Shown: in pieces, positions 34,076-44,497 of the stretch
How positions within the stretch are numbered: position 1 is the stretch's first letter
Layout of the letters: each line of letters begins with the position of its first letter
Assembly: GCA_035771175.1 (NCBI GenBank)
Contig: CM069590.1
Coordinates: 34,734,821 to 34,798,820 of the forward strand
DNA from: Paratinospora sagittata
Taxonomy: Eukaryota > Streptophyta > Magnoliopsida > Ranunculales > Menispermaceae
DNA length: 64,000 bases
Reading direction: 5' to 3'
Position numbers and translations under genes: made by a program
The notes under the pieces: model-generated
What the model was told of the DNA's origin: nothing
The model's database searches: none
Seen by the model: the letters and a program-made list of their open reading frames with translations, nothing else

Positions 34076-34689
34076 TGTTGATGTAACTACTCTTACCCAG
34101 TTTTGTTTGATGATTGCAAACAACATACCTGTGTTATCTAATCTCTTTGACGTAGTTGTTTCAATGCTAACTAGATATATCTAATGGATTCAATTGTAAT
34201 GTCAAAGCACGTGGAAGGAACAATACTTCATGAAGATTCAGAGCTTCATGGTTGTATTACTTTACTAGAATCTTAGTGTTGTAGAATAACAATTACTTGT
34301 TCCAACCACACATGATTTGCATCTTTTCAAAAAACCATTCATATAGTTTAATACACTCATACATATACATTATTATATGATTAATCATGCATGCACTTAT
34401 TTTAGTTTGATAATTATGCTATCACTTAGTCATAATTGTTTATCATACATATAATGTTTAGTGTTTAACATGCATTCATCTTGTCAACTTTGCATGGTTT
34501 TATCGTTTCGCTTGTATTGTACTTATTGCTTTTATAATTGGTTTAATTGATTAAATTACTCATGCATTAACTGTGTTAGTTATACCTTAATCGTGTCAAA
34601 AATGTTTTAAAATGTTTTTAAAATATCAATCTATGGTTTTGACAATGTCCTCAACCTAAAATGATAAAAAATCAAGTCTCTTGCACTTG

Positions 34690-35060
34690 TCAGTGAAGGA
34701 ACGCGCTCCTATAGTGAGGAACGCGCCGCTGAGCTATTTCTCGAGACTCAATGATTTTTTTATATGGGTTAAGGAACGCGCTCCTATGGCATTTCTTGAG
34801 ACATAGATTTTTTCTGATCAGGGAAAAGGAACGCGCTCCTTAAAGGAGGAACACACTCCTGTTGCCAATGGAAAAAATAGGAAAAATTCAAGAGTTAGTG
34901 GTTCTTGTTGAAGAAACCCGTTCCTATGCCCAACAGACATAATGAGGAACGCTCTTCTTAAGTAAGGAATGCACTCATTAATTGGAGGGAAATCTAGAAG
35001 TTTTTAGATTTCAAACTAGAAACGTGCTCCTGTGTTAAGGAACGCGTTCCTGTTCCTCGG
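34690..35060 (+). repeat. Array of AGGAACGCGCTCCT palindromes
   Basis: aaggaacgcgctcctatag, gaggaacgcgccgctgagc, aaggaacgcgctcctatggc, aaaggaacgcgctccttaa, gaggaacacactcctg, aagaaacccgttcctatg and aaggaacgcgttcctg recur in 370 bp directly before the TATA box. A matching array lies at 41480-41810 in the sister LTR. Confidence 0.85.
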
Positions 35061-35071
35061 TGTGGTGTTCA

Positions 35072-35080
35072 TATATAAAT
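35072..35080 (+). promoter_or_regulatory. TATA box of the SIRE-type LTR
   Basis: tatataaatacc lies 20-30 bp after the last palindrome; the same box (tataaatacc) is in the sister LTR at 41829. Confidence 0.65.
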
Positions 35081-35749
35081 ACCTCACTTGCTTATCTGAA
35101 GAGCAACTTTTGCAAAATCAAGGGAACTTGTGCGATTTTCTCTACACCATTTATACTCATCCAAAACAAGTTCTTGAGTCATTTAAGCCTTCATTCAAAG
35201 CAAAAGTTCACTACATTTGTGTTTTTGATTCAACTTTTTGAAGAGTTCTTCTAACCATTCCAAAATCTTTGAGAAACTAGAAAGGAGTTCTAGAGTGTTG
35301 ATCAAGGTGTTCTTAAGTGTTCCTCATCACATACTTGTTGATCTTGATCATATTTGGAAGAGAAATCTCTCAACCATTGTGATGTCCCAAAAATTATTTC
35401 ATCTAGCCCATTACCCAATTATATTTTGCCCAAACTCTATGTGTTTGCCTTGATATGTTTGGTGTTTGTTTGATGGTTGTTTAATGTTTGTATATGTGAT
35501 GCTTGATAATGTATATAAATATGTGCATTATAAATTGTATATGGGTAATGTTAAATTAAAGTATAATGCATGTTTTATTATTTATACATGGGCCCATTAA
35601 ACCATGAATTGATATGGGTTAGGATTGATTGAATAAAATGATAAATGAGAATGAAAATTTGGTGTATTAAATGGATTGGACATTTAAAATACATGGAAGC
35701 ATGAGATTGGTTAAAGTACATGTGGTTGGTATGGGTAGTATGAGACCAA

Positions 35750-35940
35750 CACATGTCAAGTTGGTGCATGAGAATGGACAAGTGTCCCATGCCCCATTCT
35801 CTTCTCCAACACATGTCAAGTTGGTGCATGAGACCGACACATGTCAAGTTGGTGCATGAGAATGGACAAGTGTCCCATGCCCCATTTCTCTTCTCCAACA
35901 CATGTCAAGTTGGTGCATGAGAGTAGACAAGTGTCCCATG
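35750..35940 (+). repeat. Tandem repeat in the chromovirus-type LTR
   Basis: acacatgtcaagttggtgca followed by tgagaatggacaagtgtccc recurs four times with small changes and creates a spurious ORF. Confidence 0.85.
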
Positions 35941-37421
35941 CCCTACTTGTCTTCTCCAAGGAAGTCCTAGAGAGTGAGATGAGTGGAGGGAAAGGAAAAA
36001 ATAAGAGAAAGGAAAGAAGAAGAGAAAGAAAGAGGAAGTTGCTTTGAGGGAAGTCTCAACAACGTTTTCATCAAAGAGCTGGATCTTGGTGCTATATGGT
36101 CAGATTGAGCTCAAAATTTTTCAAAAAATTCGTATCTTATGGGTATTCATTCAGGTCGGTGGAGATCTTGATTGGAGGTTTCGTTTGAAAGATATAACCT
36201 CCCAAACAAAGCTGGTCCGAAAGTCTGGATTTCTCGTGCAGTTTAGATCAAACTAATAGATCTCCTAAATCTACCGTTGGATGGATATGATATTTGAGAA
36301 GATGGTTCACAACTGATCGTTCTATATTATTAACGGTTGAGATGTTGGTGGATCAAGTATGTTGTGTGATATAGTCATCTGAGTTCAAGTATTTTCAGCA
36401 GGAAATGAGAAATTATCTGATTAGAGACTTGTTCATCAAAGAGGCTAATCTTTTCGGTCCACCGTTGGATTGAGCTAATTTTTGGACAGAAGGTTTCCTT
36501 CTTAACATAATTCAATCTGTACGGTTGATTTTGTGATTAATATTTCTGTTGGCAGCTTGATACATTTGAACAGAATATTAAATGGAAAATTTGTAGGGTT
36601 GTTTGTATTAGACCTAAATTTAGAATATGAACTTAGACCTTTCCAAATAGCTTGCATGTCAACTATGTTGACCTAGTTGCCATTGTTGATGAACCCATGA
36701 TGCAATCAGTGATATACATGGCTGAACATGGTGACCTAGTGTAAATAAGCAATATGGCCTAAGTATGGAAAATTTCATATGTTAGGGCTTTTGATGCTTT
36801 CGGCCTAGAATCATTGAATTGGTGAAATTTATGTCTAATTAATCATGATTAGGGTTGATTATGCTACTGATTTGGGGGTTGTGACCATATCATGGGTTAG
36901 GCCTACTTGTGATCAAATGACCCAATTTGGGCATGTTTATGCCTAAGGAATTGAAAATCAGTATTTTTAATTAATTGGATGGTTTATGAATGAGAACTAT
37001 GCATCAGAGGCCTAAGTCATGTGATTTGAGTTGAATGATGGGATTAGATGGGATTTAGGCCTGTTTTCTATATGTGGGCTGATTTAGGGTTGATGTGTAA
37101 TGTTTATGTGATTGAGCATAGAAATTGATGTATGGTAGGATATTGATGAATGTTTCAGGATCTTGATTGGGTTGATTCGGCTTGGTGGCCGTGTGTGGTT
37201 AGATACTCTTGCGAGGCTTGGTTGTGAGTAGACTTCATTTATGATTATATCTTTTAAGTCATCATATCACTTATATATATTGTATGTTGAAAGCATGAAT
37301 GTGTCCTATGTTTTGAATGATGCATTGATTTGAGAAAACCTTATGACTTTGGTTGGGCCCATCTATCTGGCTAATAGGGAAACTTAACCTTGTCATAGGA
37401 GGGTTTTAAAAAAGAAATATT

Positions 37422-37526
37422 TGGGGATGAGAACGGCATGGTGAAATAGACGTGCACTAGTAACCCAAAATTAACATGATTGGCGATGAGAACGGTACGG
37501 TGAAATAGACGTGCACTAGTAACCCC
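37422..37526 (+). repeat. 59-bp direct duplication
   Basis: tgggg/tggcg + atgagaacggcatggtgaaa + tagacgtgcactagtaaccc starts at 37422 and 37481, upstream of the conserved stem-loop. Confidence 0.85.
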
Positions 37527-37685
37527 AATGCATGTGGAATGTGGATCCAAATTGATAAGCTTTTACTTGCATCGAACTTATTATAAATGCTTGATATCTA
37601 TATGTTATGAGCTTTTAATCATGCTACACATTGACATGCATACATGATATTTATTGATGAGTATTGATAGCATATTTGAATTCTA

Positions 37686-37729
37686 TTCATTGGGCATCGT
37701 TGGCTCACCCTCATTTTCCTCTCTCAGGT
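37686..37729 (+). promoter_or_regulatory. Conserved LTR stem-loop plus pyrimidine tract and CAGG
   Basis: cattgggcatcgttggctca can pair TGGGC with GCTCA; then tcattttcctctctcaggtc. Confidence 0.5.
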
Positions 37730-39238
37730 CCTTCTGTCCCGAATAAGGGCAAAAGAGTAGTCATATCTTGATTGAACTGTGTTGAGAGGCATTTTGATTG
37801 AACTGTGTTTTAAATTATGATGTATTATATTTTGGACTATTTAATTATAGCACTTACCACATTGTAGTATGAGTGAGTTGGGACTTCTTAGATAGACCAT
37901 GTGGGCATACGAGGGTTTTTTTTGTACCCATAGTTTTGGACTTTATGTGTATGTCAATCTTGATGGACTGGAAGGATTATTGTTTTACTTATGATTCACT
38001 TTTATGGAGTATCTCTTGTCTTGGATGATTAATAAGGTTGGTAGTTTTGTTTAGTACCTTTTTATATTATGTCGTTGTTTGGGATAAGGCTCGTATAGTC
38101 TCAACCACCTCACGGGGGTTGAGGAGTGGTTGGAGATGCCTACGCCGGGCGTCCCGCACGCCATTCCTTGCAGGGTTGGTGGTCCGGGGTGCGGGGTCCC
38201 CATAACCACATACACCTTAGAGAATCGACGATTTTCATCTTACCTAAGTTGGGTAACTTTTCTTTTTCGATTCTAGAGTTTGCATTTTGAGTAGAAACAA
38301 TTTTTATTGCTTGTTTTAAAACATTATTAAAATCGTTTTCTCTATTGTGTGAAACCATATTTGTGCTTTCATCTTATATTATCTTGATAGTGGTTTCATG
38401 TGGTTTGATTAACATCAATTCTTGTAGTTAATACATATATTGTTTGAATCGGTTGTTTTGATCATAACTTATGTCTGTTGATTCACATGCTTGAACATTG
38501 ATTATTTTGAATCAATAAGTTTTAATCGATAACCTGCATATTGATTCTTGTGCTTCATTAATCATACTTAGAATCAATAGTTGGAAATACATGTATGTAT
38601 ACGATTCTTGAACTTGCATAAAAATATTTTGAATCGGTTGCATGTATTCTTGAGAAACTATTTCAACATTGCATTTCATTTAGAATCATAGTGAGTGGAA
38701 TAGTGATTGTTGACTCAATCAAGATTGTAAGCTTAAATTGTTGAGAGTGTTATTATTCGCTTCTTTATATCTTTGTAATCTTGATGTATTGTTGACTTGG
38801 TTAAGTCAACCGTGATATTACTTTACTCTATACGACACGTAACCACCGTAAGTTGGTTGCAAGTTGTGGCTTACTAGCCAATCCATGGTGTAGGCTAGAT
38901 TGTGGCGTTCTAACCGAGCCCTTGTGTAGGTTAGCTTTGTAGTGGCTTTCTAACCAGGCCCTGGTGTTGGTTAATGTAAATGGCTTCTAATTCGCCCGTA
39001 AGTGAATAGTTAATAGTGGATTGAGAAATATTGATTGGTGTGATTGGGTAGTGGACGTAGGTTCAAGGGGAACCGAACCACTCTAAATTCTTTGTGTCCA
39101 TTTATTTTCCTACATTTGATATTTGGATTGTTACCGATTGCGCATATTATTTGTTTAATTAAAATATGATAAAGGTAACGCGAAAATCCGCAAAGTCCAA
39201 TTCACCCCCCTCTTTTGGACGGTTATACTGGGCAAACA

Positions 39239-40452
39239 ATGCTTCTAAGATAGTAGATGGTCTAGAGGTTCCAAAAGCAATAGATGAATGGAATCCAAAA
39301 GAAAAGAAAGTTGAGTTGCTTAATAATAGAGCTGTCAATATATTATTTTGTAGTCTTTCAAGTGGTGAGTTCAATAGGGTTAGTGCATGTGAATTAGCCC
39401 AAGAGTTGTGGCAAAAACTTGAAGTAACCCATGAAGGGACTCAACTAGTTAAAATGGCCAAACTCCAATTGTTAGTAGAAAAATATGAAACCTATAGAAT
39501 GTTGGAGTCTGAGTCAATAGCCGAGGCGATTGCCAGGTTCACAAAGAACCTAAATGAACTGAGAACACTTGGAAAAGTGTATGATCAAGAGGAAACCGTT
39601 AGAAAATTCTTAGGAGGTTTGCCCAAACCTAAGGTCACCGTAATTGAAGAACCTAAGAATTTAGCTGAGTATACATTTGATGGGTTGTGTGGATCCCTTA
39701 TGGTTCATGAGATGAAACTTAAGGAAAATTAGTCCCTAACCAAAGTAGATAACAAAGGGAAGAAAGATTTAGCATTAAATATAAAAATTGATGCCGATGA
39801 GTCAACCAAGAGTGAGGCAACCGGTGATGAAGTTGTCATGTTGTAAAGAAAGCTTAACCGACTCATGAAGAGAAAAGGGAAAGCTAGCTCCTCACAAAAA
39901 TTCCATAAAGGAAAGAAGTTTGGAGCAAAACTCAGTGAGGTTGTGTGCTATGGATGTAACAAACCAAGGCAAAATAGGAGTGAAAGTCCAAACAAAAAGA
40001 AAAATTTTAGTCAAAGGAAGAAGGACAAGAAATCTCTTAAGGCCACTTGGGATGAATCAAGCTTAAGCGAGGAAAGGTCAGAATCTAGAGGAGAAAAGAC
40101 AACTATTTGTCTCATGGAAAATACTGAGGTAAAAACTGAAGCTGATGATGAACCACATGATCTTTTTGACACCAGTGATTTTGATTATGTTAAACCATGT
40201 TTTGATAGAGAAGTCAAAAACAACTCTAAGCTTAAGAAAAACTTGTTGAAAGCTCTTCAAGAGATAAAATCTCAACAAGAGAATATTAAGACCTTGAAAC
40301 CAGAAAAGAATAGTATGAGCAAAGAGATTGATACTCTTAGAAAGAGTGTTGACGACTTGTCCGAGGTTGTGAAGAAATTCACTAACGGACAAAAATTATT
40401 TGACATGATGTTAGGGTCACAAAGATGCGCATTTGACAAGGCGGGTGTATAG
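39239..40452 (+). pseudogene. gag: SIRE Copia gag, main part (broken)
   Basis: It resumes SKIVDGLEVPKAIDEW after the LTR. The capsid core has ALNRAVNILFCSL-like NNRAVNILFCSLSSGEFN, ELAQELWQKLEVTHEGT, FTKNLNELRTLGK and RKFLGGLPK, as in Copia gag UBN2-type domains. TAG at 39730 and TAA at 39844 break the frame. A partial zinc knuckle VVCYGCNKP (second half missing) comes at about 39935, then a Lys-rich and coiled-coil region (LKKNLLKALQEIKSQQENIK) to 40452. Confidence 0.85.
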
Positions 40453-40900
40453 GTTATACTAAAGGGTTAAAACAGAAAATATACAATAATTTATTGACCA
40501 AGAGACCTACTTGCCTTAAATGCAATAGAAAAGTCCACACCATACTTAGATGCCCATTTAAGAAAGATAGGAAAAGAAAACTAGCATGGGTAGAAAAGAC
40601 TGTGCTAAATGATGCTAACATTGAAGGACCAAAAACAACTTGGGTACCAAAGTCAAAAGTCTTCTATGTGGTGTAGGATGGTTCCAAAAAATGCTATTGG
40701 TATCTTGATAGCGGTTTCTCAAGGCACATGAGTGGAGATAAATCTGTCTTCTTGAGCATTGACCTCAAGCTCGGAGGGAATGTGACGTTCGACGACAATG
40801 AATAAGGTAAAAAAGAAGGTATTGGAACTGTTAGTAATTCTTCTTTAAGTATTCATGATGTATTATTTGTAGAAAGCCTTAAACATAAACTTTTGAGCAT
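40453..40900 (+). pseudogene. SIRE Copia pol: start and protease
   Basis: Lys-rich linker with PTCLKCNRKVHTILRCP (a second Cys-rich motif), TTWVPKSKV, a stop at 40674-40676, then WYLDSGFSRHMSGDKS, the Copia protease site (D-SG) with HM-G. It ends LKHKLLSI where the LTR 40901 is inserted after agcat. Further stops (40803) are present. Confidence 0.8.
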
Positions 40901-41479
40901 TGTTGATGTGACTACTCTTACCCAGTTTTGTTTTGATGATTGCAAACAACATACCCGTGTTATCTAATCTCGTTCACGTAGTTGTTTCAGTGCTAACTAG
41001 ATATATCTAATGGATTCAACTGCAATGTCAAAGCATGTGGAATGAATAGTACTTCAAGAAGATTCAAGAGCTTCATGGTTGTATTACTTTCTTAGAATCT
41101 TAGTGCTGTAGAGTAACTTTTACTTGTTCCAACCACACATGATTTGCATCTTTTTAAAATCATTCATATAGTTTATTATTATCATGCATGCATATATTTT
41201 AGTTTGATAATCATGCTAGTACTTAGTCATAAATGTTTATCATACATATTTGATCATTGTTTAACATGCATTCATCTTGTCAACTTTGCATGATTTTATC
41301 GTTTCACATGTTTTGTACTTATTCCTTTTATCATTGGTTTAATCGATTAAATTACTCATGTTTTAACTGTGTTAATTGTACCTTAATCGTGTCAAAAATG
41401 TTTTAAAATATCAGTATATGTTTTTGACAATGCCTTAAACCTAAAATGATTAAAAATCAAGTCTCTTTCACTTATCAGT

Positions 41480-41810
41480 GAAGGAACACACTCCTATTGT
41501 GAGGAACACGCTCCTGAGCTTTTTTCCAAGACTTAATGATTTTTAGATTAGGGTTAAGGAATGTACTCTTTGTAAGAGAAACGCGCTACTGTGGCTTTTC
41601 TAGAGACTCAAAATCTTTTTAATCAGGGAAAACGAACGCGCTCCTATTGCCAATGGCAAAATGAGAACAAATTTAAGAGTCATTGGTTCTTATTGAAGGA
41701 ATCCGTTCTTATGCCCAACGAACATATTGAAGAACGCGCTCCTTAATTGGAGGGAAATCTGAAATTCAAACTAGAAACGCGCTCCTATGTTAAGGAACAT
41801 GTGCCTGTGC
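41480..41810 (+). repeat. Array of GAACGCGCTCCT palindromes
   Basis: gaggaacacgctcctgagc, gagaaacgcgctactgtgg, gaacgcgctcctattgcc, agaacgcgctccttaattgg and agaaacgcgctcctatg precede the TATA box at 41829, as in the sister LTR. Confidence 0.85.
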
Positions 41811-41828
41811 CTCGGTGTGGTATTTTCC

Positions 41829-41836
41829 TATAAATA
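41829..41836 (+). promoter_or_regulatory. TATA box of the SIRE-type LTR
   Basis: cctataaataccac lies just after the palindrome array and gcctcggtgtgg. Confidence 0.65.
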
Positions 41837-43142
41837 CCACACTTGCTCATTTGAAGAACAACTTTTGCAAAATCAAGAGAACTTGTGCGATTTTCTCTAC
41901 ATCATTTACACTCGTCCTAAACAAATTCTTGAGCCATTTAATCCTTTATTCAAAGCAAAAGTTCACTACATTTGAGTTCTTTGATTCAATCTTTTTAATT
42001 GTTCTCCAAACCATTCCAAAATCTTTAAGAAACTAGAAAGGAGTTCTAGAGTGTTGATTAAGGTGTTCTTAAGTGTTCCTCATCACATACTTGTTGATCT
42101 TGATCATATTTGGAAGAGAAATCTCTCAACCACATACACCTTGGAAAATCAACGATCTTTATCTTACCTAAGTTGGGTAACTGTTCTTTTTCGATTCTAG
42201 TGTTTGCGTTTTGAGTAGAAACGATTTTTATTGCTTGTTTTAATACATTATCAAAATCGTTTTCTCTATTGTGTGAAACCATATTTGTGCTTTCATCTTA
42301 TATTATCTTGATAGTGGTTTCATGTGGTTTGATTAACATCAACTCTTGTGGTTAATACATACATTGTTTGAATCGATTGTTTTGATCATAACTTATGTGT
42401 ATTGATTCACATGCTTGAACATTGATTATTTTGAATCAATAAGTTTTGATCGATAACCTGCATATTGATTCTTGTGCTTCATTAATCATACTTAGAATCA
42501 ATATTTAGAAATACATGTATGCATACGATTCTTTAACTTGCATAAAAATACGTTGAATCGGTTGCATGTATTTTTGAAAAAGTATTTCAACATTGAATTT
42601 CATTTAAAATCATAGTGGTTGGAATAGTGATTGTTGACTCAATCAATATTGTAAGCTTAAATTGTTGAGAGTGTTGTTATTCACTTCTCTATATCTTTGT
42701 AATCTACCGAGATATTACCTTACTTTGTAAGGCACGTAACCACACCCGTAAGTTGGTTGCAAGTTGTGGCTTACTAGCCAAGCCCTGGTATAGGCTAGAT
42801 TGTGGCTTTCTAACCAAACCTTTTTGTAGGTTAGCGTTGTAATGGCTTTCTAATTAGACCTTGGTGGTTGTTAGTGTAAACGACTTCTAATCTGCCCGTA
42901 AGCGATTAGCCAATAGTGGATTGGGAAATCCTGATCAGCGTGATTGGGTAGTGGACGTAGGTTCAAGGGGAACCGAACCACTCTAAATCCTTTGTGTTCA
43001 TTTATTTTCCTGCATTCGATTTTTGGATTGTTACCGATTGTGCATATTATTTGTTTAATTAAAATATTATAAAGGTAATGCGAAAATCCACAAAGTCCAA
43101 ATCACTCCCCCTCTTGGATGGTTATACTGGGCCAACAAGCAT

Positions 43143-43508
43143 AAGTCAATTATGTGACAAGGGTTATGATGTTACTTTTGAAGCAAATAGATTCATACTT
43201 AAACATGCTAATGGTTCAATCACATTTAATGCATCTAGACAGAAAAATGTTTATTCTGCTTTGCTTGGTGAAATTATTGACAAAAATGTGTCATGCTTGG
43301 ATGATATTGTTAATGATGATGCTTGGTTATGGCACAAAAGACTTGCACATGTTACTATGGATAACTTTTTTAGGCTTGCTAGTAATGAACTTGCAGAAGG
43401 CATTCCTAAAGGAGTGTACCTAAAAGATAAGGTTTGTGAACCTTGTCAACTTTGCAAGCATACCAAGTCGTCTTTCAAGAGCAAGAAAATTATGTCATAT
43501 AGTAGAAC
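43143..43508 (+). pseudogene. SIRE Copia pol: GAG-pre-integrase segment
   Basis: Open frame SQLCDKGYDVTFEANRF, DDAWLWHKRLAHVTMDNFFR and CEPCQLCKHTKSSFKSKK. The H...H and C-x2-C motifs form the integrase zinc-binding N-terminal domain. It continues in frame across the palindromic insert into SRTLELIHMDLFG at 44498. Confidence 0.9.
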
Positions 43509-44011
43509 TGTCACGCCCTGGGTTGCACAGCGTGCCCCCTACCCAGGTGTGGGCGGACCCCCTCGGGGCGAACGCCTAGCCATTATGGATCCATAATATT
43601 GTCCTATCGCCATGTAGCAACCCAACCGCAGCTGGCCTATATCGAAACGATTATTTGTCCCTACTATTCACTCATGAATAGTAACGAGCCTCCCCCAGAA
43701 TCGAACTCGAGACCTCCCTTAAGGAGTCTAATTTTGCATTCTGAGTAACCACTGAGCCAATGGTTCAGTGGCTACTAGGAATGCGAAATCAGACCCCTTA
43801 AGGGAGGTCTTGAGTTCGATTCCTAGGGAGGCCCTTTACTATTTATGAATGAATAGTGGGGACAAATGATCTCGGTACAAGAAACGTCCTTGTGTGGCGC
43901 TGGCTGTACCGGGATGGGACAATATTATGGATCCATAATGGCTGGCGTTCGCCCCGAGGGGGTGCGCCCACACTTGGGTAGGGGGCACGCTGTGCAACCC
44001 AGGGTGTGACA
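43509..44011. repeat. Palindrome 1 (251-bp arms, 1-bp centre)
   Basis: Left arm 43509-43759 and right arm 43761-44011 have equal length. The centre is ccactgagcca-a-tggttcagtgg, i.e. two tRNA-like 5' ends head to head. Arms are roughly 80-85% identical by eye, with the middle portion most diverged (gcaacccaaccgcagctgg against ggacgtttcttgtaccgag). Confidence 0.85.
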
Positions 44012-44027
44012 GTACATAAGGCCTTTT

Positions 44028-44497
44028 TGTCACACCCTGGGTTGCACAGCGTGCCCCCTACCTAGGTGTCGGCGCACCCCCTCGGGGCGAGCGCCTAGCC
44101 ATTATGGATCCATAATATTGTCATATCGCCATGTAGCAACCCAACCGCAGCTGGTCTACATCGAAACGATTATTTATCCCTACTATTCACTCATGAATAG
44201 TAAAGGGCCTCCCCTAGAATCGAACTCGAGACCTCCCTTAAGGAGTCTAACTAGTGGTTACTCAGAATGCGAAATTAGACTCCTTAAGGGAGGTCTCGAG
44301 TTCGATTCTAGGGGAGGCCCTTTACTATTCATGAGTGAATAGTAGGGATAAATAATTGTTTCGATGTAGACCAGCTGCGGTTGGGTTGCTACATGGCGAT
44401 ATGACAATATTATGGATCCATAATGGCTAGGCGCTCGCCCCGAGGGGGTGCGCCCACACCTGAGTAGGGGGCACGCTGTGCAACCCAGGGTGTGACA
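44028..44497. repeat. Palindrome 2 (223-bp arms, 24-nt centre)
   Basis: Left arm 44028-44250 and right arm 44275-44497 are nearly perfect inverted copies; the centre is ctagtggttactcagaatgc plus gaaa. Compared with palindrome 1, the left arm lacks the innermost A-box segment. A transcript would form a long hairpin. Confidence 0.9.

Larger units (their letters stand above)
35377..38203 (+). mobile_element. Chromovirus-type solo LTR, TSD aacca
   Basis: The SIRE LTR reads ctctcaacca|...|aaccacatacacc, whereas the sister LTR has the empty site ctctcaaccacatacacc (42125-42140), so the insertion is exact with TSD aacca (35372-35376, 38204-38208). The insert starts ttgtgatgtcccaaaaatt and ends gcggggtccccat, close to Tekay-type LTR ends. 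Inside are tandem agttggtgcatgagaatgg units (35760-35930), a 59-bp duplication gatgagaacggcatggtgaa (37422, 37481), and the stem-loop cattgggcatcgttggctca followed by ctctctcagg (37686-37729). No PBS, so it is solo. Confidence 0.8.
34076..39238 (+). mobile_element. Sense SIRE-type solo LTR in gag (interrupted)
   Basis: It starts TGTTGATGTAACTACTCTTA and ends gacggttatactgggcaaaca. It is closely similar to 40901-43137 outside the nested insert 35377-38203. The flanks gtgtt and atgct agree at only three of five positions, so the TSD has mutated or the LTR arose by exchange between elements. It interrupts SIRE gag between NEIKV and SKIVDGLEV. Confidence 0.8.
40901..43137 (+). mobile_element. Sense SIRE-type solo LTR in pol, TSD agcat
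   Basis: It starts TGTTGATGTGACTACTCTTA and ends ggttatactgggccaaca, with agcat at 40896-40900 and 43138-43142. At 2237 bp it shares all blocks with 34076-39238: ttttgatgattgcaaacaac, GC palindrome array (41480-41810), TATA (41829), and cgtaagttggttgcaagttg / cttactagccaagccc repeats (42735-42910). It splits the pol segment between LLSI and SQLCDKGY. Confidence 0.9.
43509..44497. mobile_element. Twin palindromic insert with 5-bp TSD agaac
   Basis: Two palindromes (43509-44011 and 44028-44497) are separated by 16 bp (gtacataaggcctttt). The unit starts TGTCACGCCCTGGG and ends CCCAGGGTGTGACA. It is flanked by agaac (43504-43508, 44498-44502), and removal restores the Copia reading frame exactly. 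Neither half alone has a TSD. Each arm contains, on the strand pointing outward from the centre, a tRNA-like A box (tggctcagtggttac or tggttcagtggctac) and B box (gagttcgattc), then a SINE-like body with ttcatgaatgaatagt and tgtaccgggatggg. It may be a palindromic mini-LTR element, a head-to-head SINE dimer carried by one, or a foldback element. Confidence 0.8.

Noticed and set aside
35671..36047. ORFs with HVKLVHE-type repeats
   Set aside because: They are produced by a tandem DNA repeat in a chromovirus-type LTR, not by a gene.
43780..43840. Functional tRNA gene (A and B boxes present)
   Set aside because: It lacks an acceptor stem and anticodon arm of normal form; it belongs to a SINE-like arm of a palindrome.
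44012..44027. PBS/PPT inside the twin-palindrome unit
   Set aside because: The 16-bp spacer gtacataaggcctttt matches no known tRNA 3' end pattern and has no purine tract, so a classical LTR retrotransposon interior cannot be claimed.
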